Positions 44,314 through 51,419 of a DNA stretch of 64,000 bases are shown here, piece after piece (position 1 is the stretch's first letter; every line of letters begins with the position of its first letter). The stretch is taken from positions 248,001 through 312,000 of the forward strand of contig CAMVCB010000004.1 of assembly GCA_947165895.1 (NCBI GenBank), in the 5' to 3' direction. Under the pieces are notes generated by a model. It saw only the letters and a program-made list of their open reading frames with translations, ran no database searches and was not told the DNA's origin. A program made the translations under genes and the position numbers. This stretch comes from an uncultured Treponema sp. GTDB taxonomy: Bacteria > Spirochaetota > Spirochaetia > Treponematales > Treponemataceae.

Positions 44314-44368
44314 TCTACCAAAACTTTACTCCCTCGCGCCAGGTTTTCGTAAAGTAATATAGTTCCCC
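44314..44368. repeat. Short palindromic repeat related to the murB-cysS element
   Basis: Shares the 15-mer ACTCCCTCGCGCCAG (44328-44342 here; 38417-38431 there), the word AATAGTCTA and the following TTTT..TAAA.TAATATA pattern. Here the right tail TAGTTCCCC mirrors the end of pyrH (GGAACTA...GGGGAA). It lies between two convergent genes and may also serve as their terminator. Confidence 0.6.
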
Positions 44369-44974
44369 TTATTTTTGTCCTTCCATTTCTTGTAAAATAC
44401 GTTCCAGTTTGGCGGCATAGTTTGGGTCCATGGCCCAGGTGCCGGTCAGACCGAAGATGTCTTCGATGAATTTTGTTTTGTGAACCCAGTTATAGCGGGG
44501 GTCTACAAGCGGCTTATTCAGTTTGACTTCTTCGGTGGTGGCGTAGGCCTGAAGATGCTGGATGTGGGCGCGGACTCCCAGCTGCGGGCTGTCAAAACGT
44601 TCACCGGGGTGTTCTGCATCCATGGCACCAAGTCCGCAGTAATTATGCCATTCAGGCTGAACTAAATTTCCAAAAGTCAGATAGCCGGTTTCAAGGCACA
44701 TCTGGGCAAATGCGACGTCGGAGTTTATTCCTTCGGCCCGCGCTTCTTCTATATAAATCCTTGCAAATTTTTTAATCTCATTTTTTCTGGCGGATGGATT
44801 GTGCTTTATAAAATAATCCGCAAGCTGATTTTCATTAAGCTGTCCGACTGCAAGAAGATTGCGGGAAAGCTCAGGTGACTGGCGGTAAGAAGATGGAATT
44901 GATTTACAGGAATCGAAAAGAATGCCGGTTAAAATAAAAATACAGGCATAAATAAAAAATTTTGATTTTTTCAT
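44369..44974 (-). CDS. Glucosaminidase-domain lipoprotein
   Basis: The 201 residues start with a signal peptide ending in the lipobox LFDSC (Cys23). Residues 45-198 form a glucosaminidase domain of the FlgJ C-terminus/LytD type, with the probable catalytic Glu95 (MCLETGYLTFGN) and the conserved NYCGLG. It would cleave peptidoglycan glycan strands in the periplasm, for example in wall turnover or flagellar insertion. It is divergent from radC and convergent with pyrH. Confidence 0.85.
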   Translation of the reverse strand: MKKSKFFIYACIFILTGILFDSCKSIPSSYRQSPELSRNLLAVGQLNENQLADYFIKHNPSARKNEIKKFARIYIEEARAEGINSDVAFAQMCLETGYLTFGNLVQPEWHNYCGLGAMDAEHPGERFDSPQLGVRAHIQHLQAYATTEEVKLNKPLVDPRYNWVHKTKFIEDIFGLTGTWAMDPNYAAKLERILQEMEGQK

Positions 44975-45028
44975 AATTATTTTTCGGATTTTTTGCCGGA
45001 TTTGTTAAGTTTTGGCAATTATATATGT

Positions 45029-45691
45029 ATGAAGCAGATAAATATAAAAAATCGTCCCTCGGCAAGGGAAAAGGCTTTGGAATATGGAATGGGCTTTCCC
45101 TATGATGAAGAACTTTTAATGCTGATTCTTGGTGCCGGAACAAAAGATATGCCGGTAGACCTTATGGCAAAAAAGATGATTGAAGTTCTTGATTCCAGTA
45201 ATGAAAATGAAGTAGTGGAAAGACTGCTTGCCATGAAGGGGGTTGGCGTGGGGAAGGCTCTGGCAGTTGCGGCGGCACTGGAGCTTGGCAAGAGACGGAC
45301 CTGTCATTTTGGAGCAAGAATCGAAAGTCCCTGTGATATTATTCCTTTTGTGCGGAATTATGCCGTCAGCTCAAAGGAGCATTTTCTTATGGTGACTCTG
45401 GACGGAGGACATAAAATCATTAAGATTCATGTTGTGAGCGTAGGAACTCTCAACTGTTCCCTGATTCATCCGCGTGAAGTTTTTGTGGAAGCAATAAATG
45501 ATAAGGCTTCTGCAATGATTTTGTGTCATAATCATCCTTCCGGGAGCTGCGAGCCTTCTGAGCAGGACGTTGAGGCTACCCGGGTACTTCTGGAAGCGTC
45601 ACAGATTATGAAAATTGAGATTTTAGATCATGTGATTGTAAGCTGCAATTCCTATTTCAGTTTTTTGGAAAAGGGAGTTTTGTTTACTTGA
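45029..45691 (+). CDS. radC: RadC/JAMM-domain protein
   Basis: The 220 residues contain an N-terminal helix-hairpin-helix (AMKGVGVGKALAVAAAL) and a C-terminal MPN/JAMM metalloprotein domain with the motif HNHPSGSCEPSEQD. RadC-family proteins are widespread; a DNA-repair role is doubtful and the biochemical function is uncertain. The ATG at 45029 is chosen because the upstream frame from 44993 runs through the promoter region. No ribosome site is visible, so initiation may be leaderless. Confidence 0.88.
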   Translation: MKQINIKNRPSAREKALEYGMGFPYDEELLMLILGAGTKDMPVDLMAKKMIEVLDSSNENEVVERLLAMKGVGVGKALAVAAALELGKRRTCHFGARIESPCDIIPFVRNYAVSSKEHFLMVTLDGGHKIIKIHVVSVGTLNCSLIHPREVFVEAINDKASAMILCHNHPSGSCEPSEQDVEATRVLLEASQIMKIEILDHVIVSCNSYFSFLEKGVLFT

Positions 45692-45717
45692 CCGCTTTTG
45701 GAATTGGCGGATAGAAT
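45688..45717 (+). promoter_or_regulatory. Promoter of the PEGA gene, probably leaderless
   Basis: TTGACC (45688-45693), 18-base spacer, TAGAAT (45712-45717), then six bases to the ATG at 45724. The -35 box overlaps the end of radC. Confidence 0.6.
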
Positions 45718-45723
45718 TAAAAT

Positions 45724-46035
45724 ATGAAAAAGAAGCTTTTAATTACGGCTGTGATTTTTTTTGCGGCGGGATTTCTTTTTGCTCAGGAGACCATTGAGCC
45801 TGAAAAAATTTATGAAATTGAAAATCATAATACAGTGCTTGAAATTGCTGCAAATCTGCCGGACGTTAATGTTTTTTTGAATGAAACCTTTCAGGGGCGG
45901 ACTAACCTTACGATTTATGATTTGACCCCGGGTTTTTATCAGCTCAGACTTGAAAAGCAGGGCTGTGAGCCTCAGGAGCATACTGTTTTTGTAAAGGCGC
46001 ATTACGGGCAGAGGTATTTTATTCAAATGCGCTGA
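45724..46035 (+). CDS. Exported PEGA-domain protein
   Basis: The 103 residues comprise a signal peptide (KKLLITAVIFFAAGFLFA, cleaved before QETIEP) and a single PEGA domain (about 46-100; NVFLNETFQGRTNLTIYDL then TPGFYQLRLEKQGCEP). PEGA domains are small beta modules of surface proteins, common in treponemes. The role is unknown. It lies 41 bases before an HtrA protease gene. No ribosome site; the promoter abuts the ATG. Confidence 0.8.
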   Translation: MKKKLLITAVIFFAAGFLFAQETIEPEKIYEIENHNTVLEIAANLPDVNVFLNETFQGRTNLTIYDLTPGFYQLRLEKQGCEPQEHTVFVKAHYGQRYFIQMR

Positions 46036-46040
46036 ATCTC

Positions 46041-46069
46041 TTGCCATATTTATTCCTATTTATTAAATT
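46041..46069 (+). promoter_or_regulatory. Promoter of the HtrA gene
   Basis: TTGCCA (46041-46046), 17 bases, TAAATT (46064-46069), seven bases before the ATG at 46077. The transcript would have almost no leader. Confidence 0.5.
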
Positions 46070-46076
46070 CAGTTAT

Positions 46077-47333
46077 ATGAAATTGTATTCGGGTTCACAG
46101 GTTATAAAGTTTTGTGCGCTGACAGCTTTTGTAGTTTTTGGTGTTTCGGCTGTCACTGGTGGTTTGGCAAAAAATGAGGCCGCAGCTGCAAAGGTTGAGG
46201 CTGAAGCTAACACTGTTAATGAGAAGATAAATCCCGGCTCGGTGGATTCCAGTCTGGAGGGCGGAGAGCAGGGTAATGAGCTGACTGTTGGACTGGAGCA
46301 GAATCCGGCGGTAATCATCCCTGTTTCTACAGGGAGCACAAATTATACCCAGGATGAAGTGCAGAATATTGGTGTTTATGCTGCCTGCAATGAGGCGGTT
46401 GTGAACATAAATACTAAAGTGACAAGTTATGACTGGTTTCTGGAGCCTTACGTTCAGGACGGCGGCTCTGGTTCAGGCTCGATTATTGATAAGCGGGGCT
46501 ATATTCTGACCAACGTCCACGTTATTCAGGGGGCGACAAAGATTTATGTTTCCCTTTTTGACGGAACCCAGTATGAGGCAGAGGTGACCGGACAGGATCT
46601 GGACAGCGACCTTGCAGTTATTAAGTTTACTCCGCCAGAGGGAATGGAGCTTAAGACTATTTCTTTTGGTGATTCGACGGCCCTTAAGGTTGGTCAGAAG
46701 GTTATTGCAATCGGAAATCCTTTTGGTATGGAAAGAACCATGACCACGGGGATTGTTTCGGGGCTGGGACGACCTATTCAGAATTCAAATAACAGAATTA
46801 TCCGCAATATGATACAGACTGATGCTTCGATTAACCCGGGAAATTCGGGCGGACCTTTGCTGGATACTAACGGCCGCATGATTGGAATCAACACGATGAT
46901 TATGTCTTCTTCGGGATCTTCCAGCGGTGTGGGCTTTGCTGTGCCTTCGGAAACAGCGGTGCGGGTTGTTGCGGATTTGATTAAATATGGAAAGGTAAAC
47001 CGGGGAACCATTGCGGCCCGTCTTGTTCAGAACAGCCGCCGTATTGCTTCTTATGCCGGCCTTGATATTGCAAGCGGTATGCTTGTTTCGGAAGTTACTA
47101 AGGGTGGAAATGCCGAGGCTGCAGGACTTAAGGGCGGTACTGAGGCGGCTTATTACGGAAACCGAAGCAGTGTGATTTACCTTGGCGGCGATATTATTAC
47201 AAAAATTGATGATGTTGATGTAAAAACTCTGGCGGATTATTATTCGGCTCTGGAAAGCAAGCGGCCGGGGGATGTAGTGACGGTTCTTGTGCGCCGTGGA
47301 CGACGGGATGTGAGTCTGCGTATCAAGTTGTAG
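46077..47333 (+). CDS. HtrA/DegP-type serine protease
   Basis: This 418-residue trypsin-like protease is anchored by an N-terminal helix (about 10-30) and acts in the periplasm on misfolded proteins. The catalytic triad is readable: His in TNVHVIQG, Asp in DSDLAVIKF, Ser in INPGNSGGPLLD. One C-terminal PDZ domain follows (about 320-418, containing GMLVSEVTKGGNAEAAGLKGG in part). The ATG at 46077 replaces an upstream TTG frame (46041) that overlaps the promoter. The single PDZ is typical of DegS/HtrA forms. Confidence 0.92.
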   Translation: MKLYSGSQVIKFCALTAFVVFGVSAVTGGLAKNEAAAAKVEAEANTVNEKINPGSVDSSLEGGEQGNELTVGLEQNPAVIIPVSTGSTNYTQDEVQNIGVYAACNEAVVNINTKVTSYDWFLEPYVQDGGSGSGSIIDKRGYILTNVHVIQGATKIYVSLFDGTQYEAEVTGQDLDSDLAVIKFTPPEGMELKTISFGDSTALKVGQKVIAIGNPFGMERTMTTGIVSGLGRPIQNSNNRIIRNMIQTDASINPGNSGGPLLDTNGRMIGINTMIMSSSGSSSGVGFAVPSETAVRVVADLIKYGKVNRGTIAARLVQNSRRIASYAGLDIASGMLVSEVTKGGNAEAAGLKGGTEAAYYGNRSSVIYLGGDIITKIDDVDVKTLADYYSALESKRPGDVVTVLVRRGRRDVSLRIKL

Positions 47334-47347
47334 ATGTGATTATAATG

Positions 47348-47421
47348 TCAGCAGACTGCGTAGCAGGATGCTGATGTTGCCGTGACGAAGACTGTTATTG
47401 TTGAGAAAATTACAACGGCAA
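47348..47421 (+). promoter_or_regulatory. Structured uvrB leader
   Basis: First hairpin: TCAGCA-GA-CTGC-GTA-GCAG-GA-TGCTGA (47348-47374), a stem interrupted by symmetrical GA/GA mismatches. Second stem: TTGCCG (47377-47382) with CGGCAA (47416-47421), ending one base before the ribosome site AGGAG (47423-47427). It could position or protect the ribosome site. Confidence 0.5.
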
Positions 47422-47432
47422 TAGGAGATTAA

Positions 47433-49430
47433 ATGCGGAGATTTGAAGTTGTTTCGCCATTTGAGCCAAGCGGGGATCAGGGGCAGGCGATAGAAAAGCT
47501 TGCTGAAGGATTTTTGCGGGGCGATAAGTATCAGACTCTAAAGGGAGTTACAGGCTCTGGAAAAACTTTTACCATGGCAAAAATCATAGAAAAGGTTCAG
47601 CGGCCGACTTTGATTTTGAGCCACAACAAAACACTTTCTGCCCAGCTTTACCGCGAGTTCAAATCATTTTTTCCCAATAATGCAGTTGAATATTTTGTTT
47701 CTTATTACGACTACTACCAGCCGGAAGCCTACGTTGCGGCCCGGGATTTATATATAGAAAAAGACTGCGATATCAATAAGGAAATTGACCAGCTGCGCCT
47801 TAGCGCCACCTACAGCCTTATGGAGCGCCGGGATGTAATTGTAGTTGCCACTGTTTCCTGTATTTACGGTCTTGGTATGCCGGATTTGTATAAGGAAATG
47901 CGGGTTCATGTAGAAAAAGGTCAGGTTCTGAATATTAAGAAGTTTGCCGATCAGCTGATTTCCCTGCAGTATTCGCGCAATGATGACGTGCTTGACCGGG
48001 GAAACTTCCGCATTAAGGGCGACGTAATCGAAGTTTTTCCTCCTTATATGGAAACCGACGCCGCCTACCGAATTGAGCTTGACTGGGACGAGGTTGTAAA
48101 AATCCGCCGCTTTGATGTTCTTAACCGAAGCCTTCTTGAAGAGCTTGATGAAACAGTATTTTATCCGGCAAAGCACTTTGTTGTGCCTCATGATAAGCTG
48201 CTTGAATCCTGCGACCGCATTCAGAAGGAAATGGAAGAGCGGGTAGAAGAGTTCAGGGCGGCCGGCAAAATGCTGGAAGCTGAGCGCCTTAAAACCCGAA
48301 CAACTTATGATATTGAAATGCTTAAGGAAATGGGAACCTGCCCTGGAATTGAAAATTATTCGGGCCCGATTTCCGGTCGCAGCCGGGGTCAGCCGCCGGC
48401 AACCCTTTTGCACTACTTCCCGGACGATTTTCTCTGCATGATAGATGAGGCTCACGTTTCTGTTCCTCAGATTGGAGCTATGTACGAGGGAGACCGCAGC
48501 CGCAAGCAGAATCTTATTGATTTTGGTTTCCGCCTGCCAAGCGCCCTTGATAACCGCCCGCTTAAAAAAGAAGAGTTTGATAAAAAAATAAATCAGGTGA
48601 TTTACGTTACAGCAACTCCGCGGCCGGAAGAAATAAAACAGAGCAGCCAGGTTGTTGAGCAGCTTATTCGTCCGACAGGCCTTCTTGATCCCGAAATTGA
48701 AGTTCGCCCAAGCGAAGGTCAGATGGAAGATATCTACCGTGAGATTAAAGACCGCATTGCCCGTGGTGAGCGCAGTCTTGTCCTTACTTTGACAAAAAAG
48801 ATGGCGGAAGATTTAACTGATTATCTTACCGAGCTGGATTTAAAGGTAAAGTATATTCATTCTGAAATTGACACCTTTGAGCGTGTGGAGATTTTAAAAT
48901 CCCTGCGCGAGGGTGAAATTGACGTTCTGATCGGAATTAACCTTTTGCGAGAGGGAATTGATCTTCCGGAAGTAAGCTTTATCGCCATTCTCGATGCAGA
49001 TAAAATCGGATTTTTGAGGAGTGAAACTTCGCTGATTCAGATAATCGGGCGTGCGGCCCGAAATGCGGAGGGAAAGGTTGTAATGTACGCCGACCACAAA
49101 AGTCCTGCCATGGAAGCCGCAATTAAAGAAACTGCCCACCGCCGCGAAGTTCAGATGGCTTACAACAAGGAGCACGGAATTACGCCTAAGACAATCAAAA
49201 AGGCTGTTCAGGATATTCTTGTTCACGAAAAAACTGATGCCGATGAAGATGCCCGCATGAACGTGGAGGTACTCAAAAAATCTGCAAACCTCTTTAATCC
49301 GGGCGAGCGCAAAAAGCTGATTAAGGCTCTGACCAAGCAGATGAGCGACTGCGCCGACCGCATGGAATACGAGCAGGCCGCCGCCATCCGCGACCAGATT
49401 AGGGAAATTCAGCAACAGTATGGAGCATAA
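47433..49430 (+). CDS. uvrB: Excinuclease ABC subunit B
   Basis: UvrB is the damage-verifying helicase-like subunit of nucleotide excision repair. The 665 residues show Walker A GVTGSGKTFT, the damage-wedging hairpin region YYDYYQPEAYV, the DEAH-type box (MIDEAHV), SATYS and helicase motifs V and VI (GINLLREGIDLPEVSFI; QIIGRAARNAEG), and a C-terminal UVR domain (about 625-660, ALTKQMSDCADRMEYEQAAAI) that binds UvrC. It has AGGAG before the ATG. No uvrA or uvrC is nearby. Confidence 0.97.
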   Translation: MRRFEVVSPFEPSGDQGQAIEKLAEGFLRGDKYQTLKGVTGSGKTFTMAKIIEKVQRPTLILSHNKTLSAQLYREFKSFFPNNAVEYFVSYYDYYQPEAYVAARDLYIEKDCDINKEIDQLRLSATYSLMERRDVIVVATVSCIYGLGMPDLYKEMRVHVEKGQVLNIKKFADQLISLQYSRNDDVLDRGNFRIKGDVIEVFPPYMETDAAYRIELDWDEVVKIRRFDVLNRSLLEELDETVFYPAKHFVVPHDKLLESCDRIQKEMEERVEEFRAAGKMLEAERLKTRTTYDIEMLKEMGTCPGIENYSGPISGRSRGQPPATLLHYFPDDFLCMIDEAHVSVPQIGAMYEGDRSRKQNLIDFGFRLPSALDNRPLKKEEFDKKINQVIYVTATPRPEEIKQSSQVVEQLIRPTGLLDPEIEVRPSEGQMEDIYREIKDRIARGERSLVLTLTKKMAEDLTDYLTELDLKVKYIHSEIDTFERVEILKSLREGEIDVLIGINLLREGIDLPEVSFIAILDADKIGFLRSETSLIQIIGRAARNAEGKVVMYADHKSPAMEAAIKETAHRREVQMAYNKEHGITPKTIKKAVQDILVHEKTDADEDARMNVEVLKKSANLFNPGERKKLIKALTKQMSDCADRMEYEQAAAIRDQIREIQQQYGA

Positions 49431-49560
49431 CAGAACATTTGCGAACGCAAATGTTAAGCAAAGGTCCGGTGCATCCGGCGATTGAAGTAAAGATTGCGAT
49501 CTTTGCAGCAGTATGGTAAATGATGTTTGCTATGGAATTAATTGGTATTAAAATGTTGAT
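49431..49560 (+). repeat. Hairpin-rich region downstream of uvrB
   Basis: Two stems occur: AACATTTGC-GAAC-GCAAATGTT (49434-49455) and AAAGAT-TGCG-ATCTTT (49489-49504). GCAAAG (49458-49463) can alternatively pair with CTTTGC (49501-49506), so the two folds compete. No clean U tract follows, so termination of uvrB here is uncertain. Confidence 0.5.
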
Positions 49561-49589
49561 TTGACGGTCAGAGCTTTGTGTGCTATATT
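49561..49589 (+). promoter_or_regulatory. Strong promoter of the short plus-strand RNA
   Basis: TTGACG (49561-49566), exactly 17 bases, TATATT (49584-49589) with an extended TG at 49581-49582. It does not serve any downstream plus-strand gene before the terminator at 49639-49682. Confidence 0.75.
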
Positions 49590-49595
49590 AAAAGA

Positions 49596-49682
49596 AAGGA
49601 AATGCCCGATTCATTCGGTCGTCTCCACTATTAGTGCGAAAGCCGCCTAAAAGTTTTGATGGACTTAGGCGGCTTTATTTTT
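49596..49682 (+). ncRNA. Putative antitoxin antisense RNA of a type I toxin-antitoxin locus
   Basis: From the promoter at 49561-49589 to the T run ending at 49682 the predicted RNA is about 87 bases. Its 5' part (49598-49626) nearly duplicates the 5' part of the opposing toxin mRNA, and its 3' part is complementary to the toxin mRNA's 3' untranslated region. It carries AAUGCC and UCUCC segments that could pair with the mRNA's 5' GGCAUU and its ribosome site. No plausible coding frame is inside. The role as antitoxin is inferred from the arrangement, not from a known family. Confidence 0.55.
49639..49682 (+). terminator. Terminator of the short RNA
   Basis: A perfect 12-pair stem (AAAGCCGCCTAA with TTAGGCGGCTTT, 49639-49650 and 49665-49676), a 14-base loop, then ATTTTT. 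In the minus direction there is no U tract. Confidence 0.85.
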
Positions 49683-49776
49683 ACTCTTTATCTTTAAGGT
49701 AAGAGAGTAACGCTATAACAGTGCTGACTACAGTAGCAACACAAGTCACTAAAGTAATCACAAATTCACATGTCAT
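49681..49776 (-). CDS. 31-residue single-helix peptide, candidate type I toxin
   Basis: A short minus-strand frame encodes MTCEFVITL... with one hydrophobic helix of about 21 residues rich in V, T, A and L (roughly residues 5-26) and a charged tail YLKDKE. The ribosome site GGGAGG (49789-49784) is 7 bases from the ATG, and a near-consensus promoter lies upstream. Size, charge pattern and context fit membrane toxins of Fst/Ldr-type loci. No homolog is recognised by name. It is far too short for a normal gene finder, but the well-placed signals support it. Confidence 0.65.
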   Translation of the reverse strand: MTCEFVITLVTCVATVVSTVIALLSYLKDKE

Positions 49777-49861
49777 ACGCAAGCCTCCCTTGTCAAGTAT
49801 TCTTGCAAAAGCAAGTCGAGTTTGGGAGACGCCGCCTGAATCAGGCATTTCCAATGCCTAA

Positions 49862-49890
49862 ATTATATCTTATATAATTTATAGTGTAAA
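49862..49890 (-). promoter_or_regulatory. Promoter of the candidate toxin mRNA
   Basis: On the minus strand: TTTACA (49890-49885), exactly 17 bases, TATAAT (49867-49862). The mRNA would begin near 49855, giving an 80-base leader with GGCATT/AATGCC and GCCTGA/TCAGGC hairpins. Confidence 0.75.
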
Positions 49891-49945
49891 TAAGTTTAGC
49901 TATATAAGCGAAATGTTATTTTTTAATAAATTCAGAAATTGCCGA

Positions 49946-49974
49946 TTGACTATTTTGCAACATTTTTATATATT
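49946..49974 (+). promoter_or_regulatory. rpmB promoter
   Basis: TTGACT (49946-49951), 17 bases, TATATT (49969-49974); the rpmB ATG is 51 bases downstream with AAGGAAGG. Confidence 0.7.
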
Positions 49975-50024
49975 TTTTAAACTACTTTTTAATCTGAATA
50001 TCATAGCGAAGGAAGGTATAAATT

Positions 50025-50255
50025 ATGTCTAGAATGTGTGATGTTTGCGGCAAAAGCGTTATGTCTGGAAATAAAGTTAGTAAATCTTATAACCATACAC
50101 GCAGAACTTGGAGACCTAATCTTCATACTGTAAGAGCTGACCTTGGTAACGGAACTGTTCGTACAATCAAAGTTTGTATGAACTGCTTGAACGCTGGTTT
50201 CATTACAAAGAAAGTAAGAGTTCCAAAAGACGCTCAGGTTGTAGAAAACAAATAG
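50025..50255 (+). CDS. rpmB: 50S ribosomal protein L28
   Basis: L28 is a small 50S protein. The 76 residues have the zinc-binding form with C5/C8 (CDVCGK) and C51/C54 (CMNC), and blocks SGNKVSKSYNHTRRTWRPNL and TVRTIKVCMNCLNAG. It is monocistronic with its own promoter and terminator. Codon use resembles that of the main ribosomal operon. Confidence 0.96.
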   Translation: MSRMCDVCGKSVMSGNKVSKSYNHTRRTWRPNLHTVRADLGNGTVRTIKVCMNCLNAGFITKKVRVPKDAQVVENK

Positions 50256-50281
50256 TTTCAGACTTCTATTACAAGCGCTTG

Positions 50282-50308
50282 AAAACCGTCCGGGTGGGAC
50301 GGTTTTTT
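50282..50308 (+). terminator. rpmB terminator
   Basis: AAAACCGTCC pairs with GGACGGTTTT around GGGTG, with a six-base T run. Confidence 0.9.
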
Positions 50309-50321
50309 ACTTTAACGGACC

Positions 50322-50399
50322 TTGGGGGCGTTGCGGGGTGTCCCCGCAGAAGGGGTAGGGCGCAACGAAGTGCGACCGTAGGGGAAGGCTTTCCCCTCC
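50322..50399. repeat. Intergenic palindromic repeat, CAACGAAGTG family
   Basis: Contains the hairpins GCGGGG/CCCCGC and GGGGAA/TTCCCC flanking GGGTA and CAACGAAGTG (50363-50372). A second member lies at 54159-54226. It abuts the stop of the convergent minus-strand gene. Confidence 0.7.
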
Positions 50400-51263
50400 T
50401 TATGTATCAATTTCTAATCTGTCATAAGCGGGCAGAACGGATTTGCACCTTTCTAAAGCAGGCACATTTTCAATCTGTTTTTTTACGTAATCGATTATTT
50501 CTTCATGGCTGCTTTCGTGGCTAAGGTGGGTTAGCCAGATATGTTCAGCCGGGATTTTTGCGGCACACTGCATGGCTTCTAAAATCGTAAAATGGGTCGA
50601 ATGTTCTTTTATGCGAAGGCCGTCTATTACAAGGTGGACTAAAGTTCCGCACTTCTTTTTTATCAGCTCTATAGAAGAAGCATCTATATAATTTAAATCT
50701 GTAAGATAGGCGATGGATTTTCCATCCTCATTCAAAAGCCAGCCGACGGCGGGAAGGGTACCGTGCATCATAGGAATGGGGGTGATTTCTGTTTTTCCGA
50801 AGGTAAAGCTTGTTTTTGGGGCAAAAAGCTGGATTTTGGCAACACCGCCGCCTTCCTTGTGCTTGTGGAAAATATAATCAAAACGGTTTTCTACATCTCT
50901 TAGGGTATTTTCGTTTGTGTAAATCGGAATCGGCGGCTTATTCATCAGCTCGATTGCTTTTGGATTTGTGACCTTGTGGGAAAAGGCAGTTGAAAAAATG
51001 CGCAGGTCGTCAAGGCCGTGAAGGTGGTCGGCATGAGAATGAGTCAGCAGCAGGGCATCAACTTCGCGGATATTGTTTTCCAGAGCCTGAATACGGAATT
51101 CGGGACCGCAGTCAATCAGAATGCCTTTATTGTCTTTTGTGGTGACATAGGCCGAAGAACGGTATCGTTTATTGCGGGGATCGCTTGATTTACAGACGGG
51201 ACAGTCACAGGCGATTACCGGAATTCCGTGACTTGTGCCGGTGCCCAGGAAAATAAGTTTCAT
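50400..51263 (-). CDS. PhnP-like metallo-beta-lactamase-fold hydrolase
   Basis: The 287 residues begin MKLIFLGTGTSHGIPV followed by CDCPVCK, as in PhnP, and carry the metal motif THSHADH (H75, H77, D79, H80), with further metal ligands at PMMHGT and DLNY. The substrate is likely a cyclic phosphate or phosphodiester, as in PhnP, but phosphonate genes are absent, so the physiological substrate is unknown. It is a single minus-strand gene convergent with rpmB and divergent from the liv operon. Confidence 0.86.
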   Translation of the reverse strand: MKLIFLGTGTSHGIPVIACDCPVCKSSDPRNKRYRSSAYVTTKDNKGILIDCGPEFRIQALENNIREVDALLLTHSHADHLHGLDDLRIFSTAFSHKVTNPKAIELMNKPPIPIYTNENTLRDVENRFDYIFHKHKEGGGVAKIQLFAPKTSFTFGKTEITPIPMMHGTLPAVGWLLNEDGKSIAYLTDLNYIDASSIELIKKKCGTLVHLVIDGLRIKEHSTHFTILEAMQCAAKIPAEHIWLTHLSHESSHEEIIDYVKKQIENVPALERCKSVLPAYDRLEIDT

Positions 51264-51300
51264 ATTTAAATTATAATTTAAAAATACTTAAAACGCTACA

Positions 51301-51329
51301 TTGACACGAAAAAATGAATTTTATAAACT
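51301..51329 (+). promoter_or_regulatory. Promoter of the branched-chain amino acid operon
   Basis: Consensus TTGACA (51301-51306), 17 bases, TAAACT (51324-51329). Transcription would start near 51336, just before a terminator-like hairpin. Confidence 0.7.
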
Positions 51330-51339
51330 TATTATTAAG

Positions 51340-51389
51340 GCGGAAGGCGATGGTGTCCGATTTTGAACCAGGCGTTCCGCATTTTTTTT
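51340..51389 (+). terminator. Leader attenuator before livH
   Basis: GCGGAA (51340-51345) pairs with TTCCGC (51375-51380), with inner CG and TGGT/ACCA pairs and a two-base bulge, followed by eight T residues (51382-51389). It lies in the leader of livH, which suggests transcription attenuation rather than the end of a gene. I see no leader peptide rich in branched-chain codons and no competing antiterminator. Confidence 0.6.
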
Positions 51390-51419
51390 GTAAAATCGTT
51401 TTTATTTTGGAGGATATCG

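Noticed and set aside
44993..45028. Longer N-terminus for RadC
   Set aside because: It reads through the promoter region and adds a sequence unlike the family start.
50174..50524. Plus-strand frame after rpmB running through the terminator and repeat
   Set aside because: It crosses an intrinsic terminator and a palindromic repeat and overlaps a convergent hydrolase gene.
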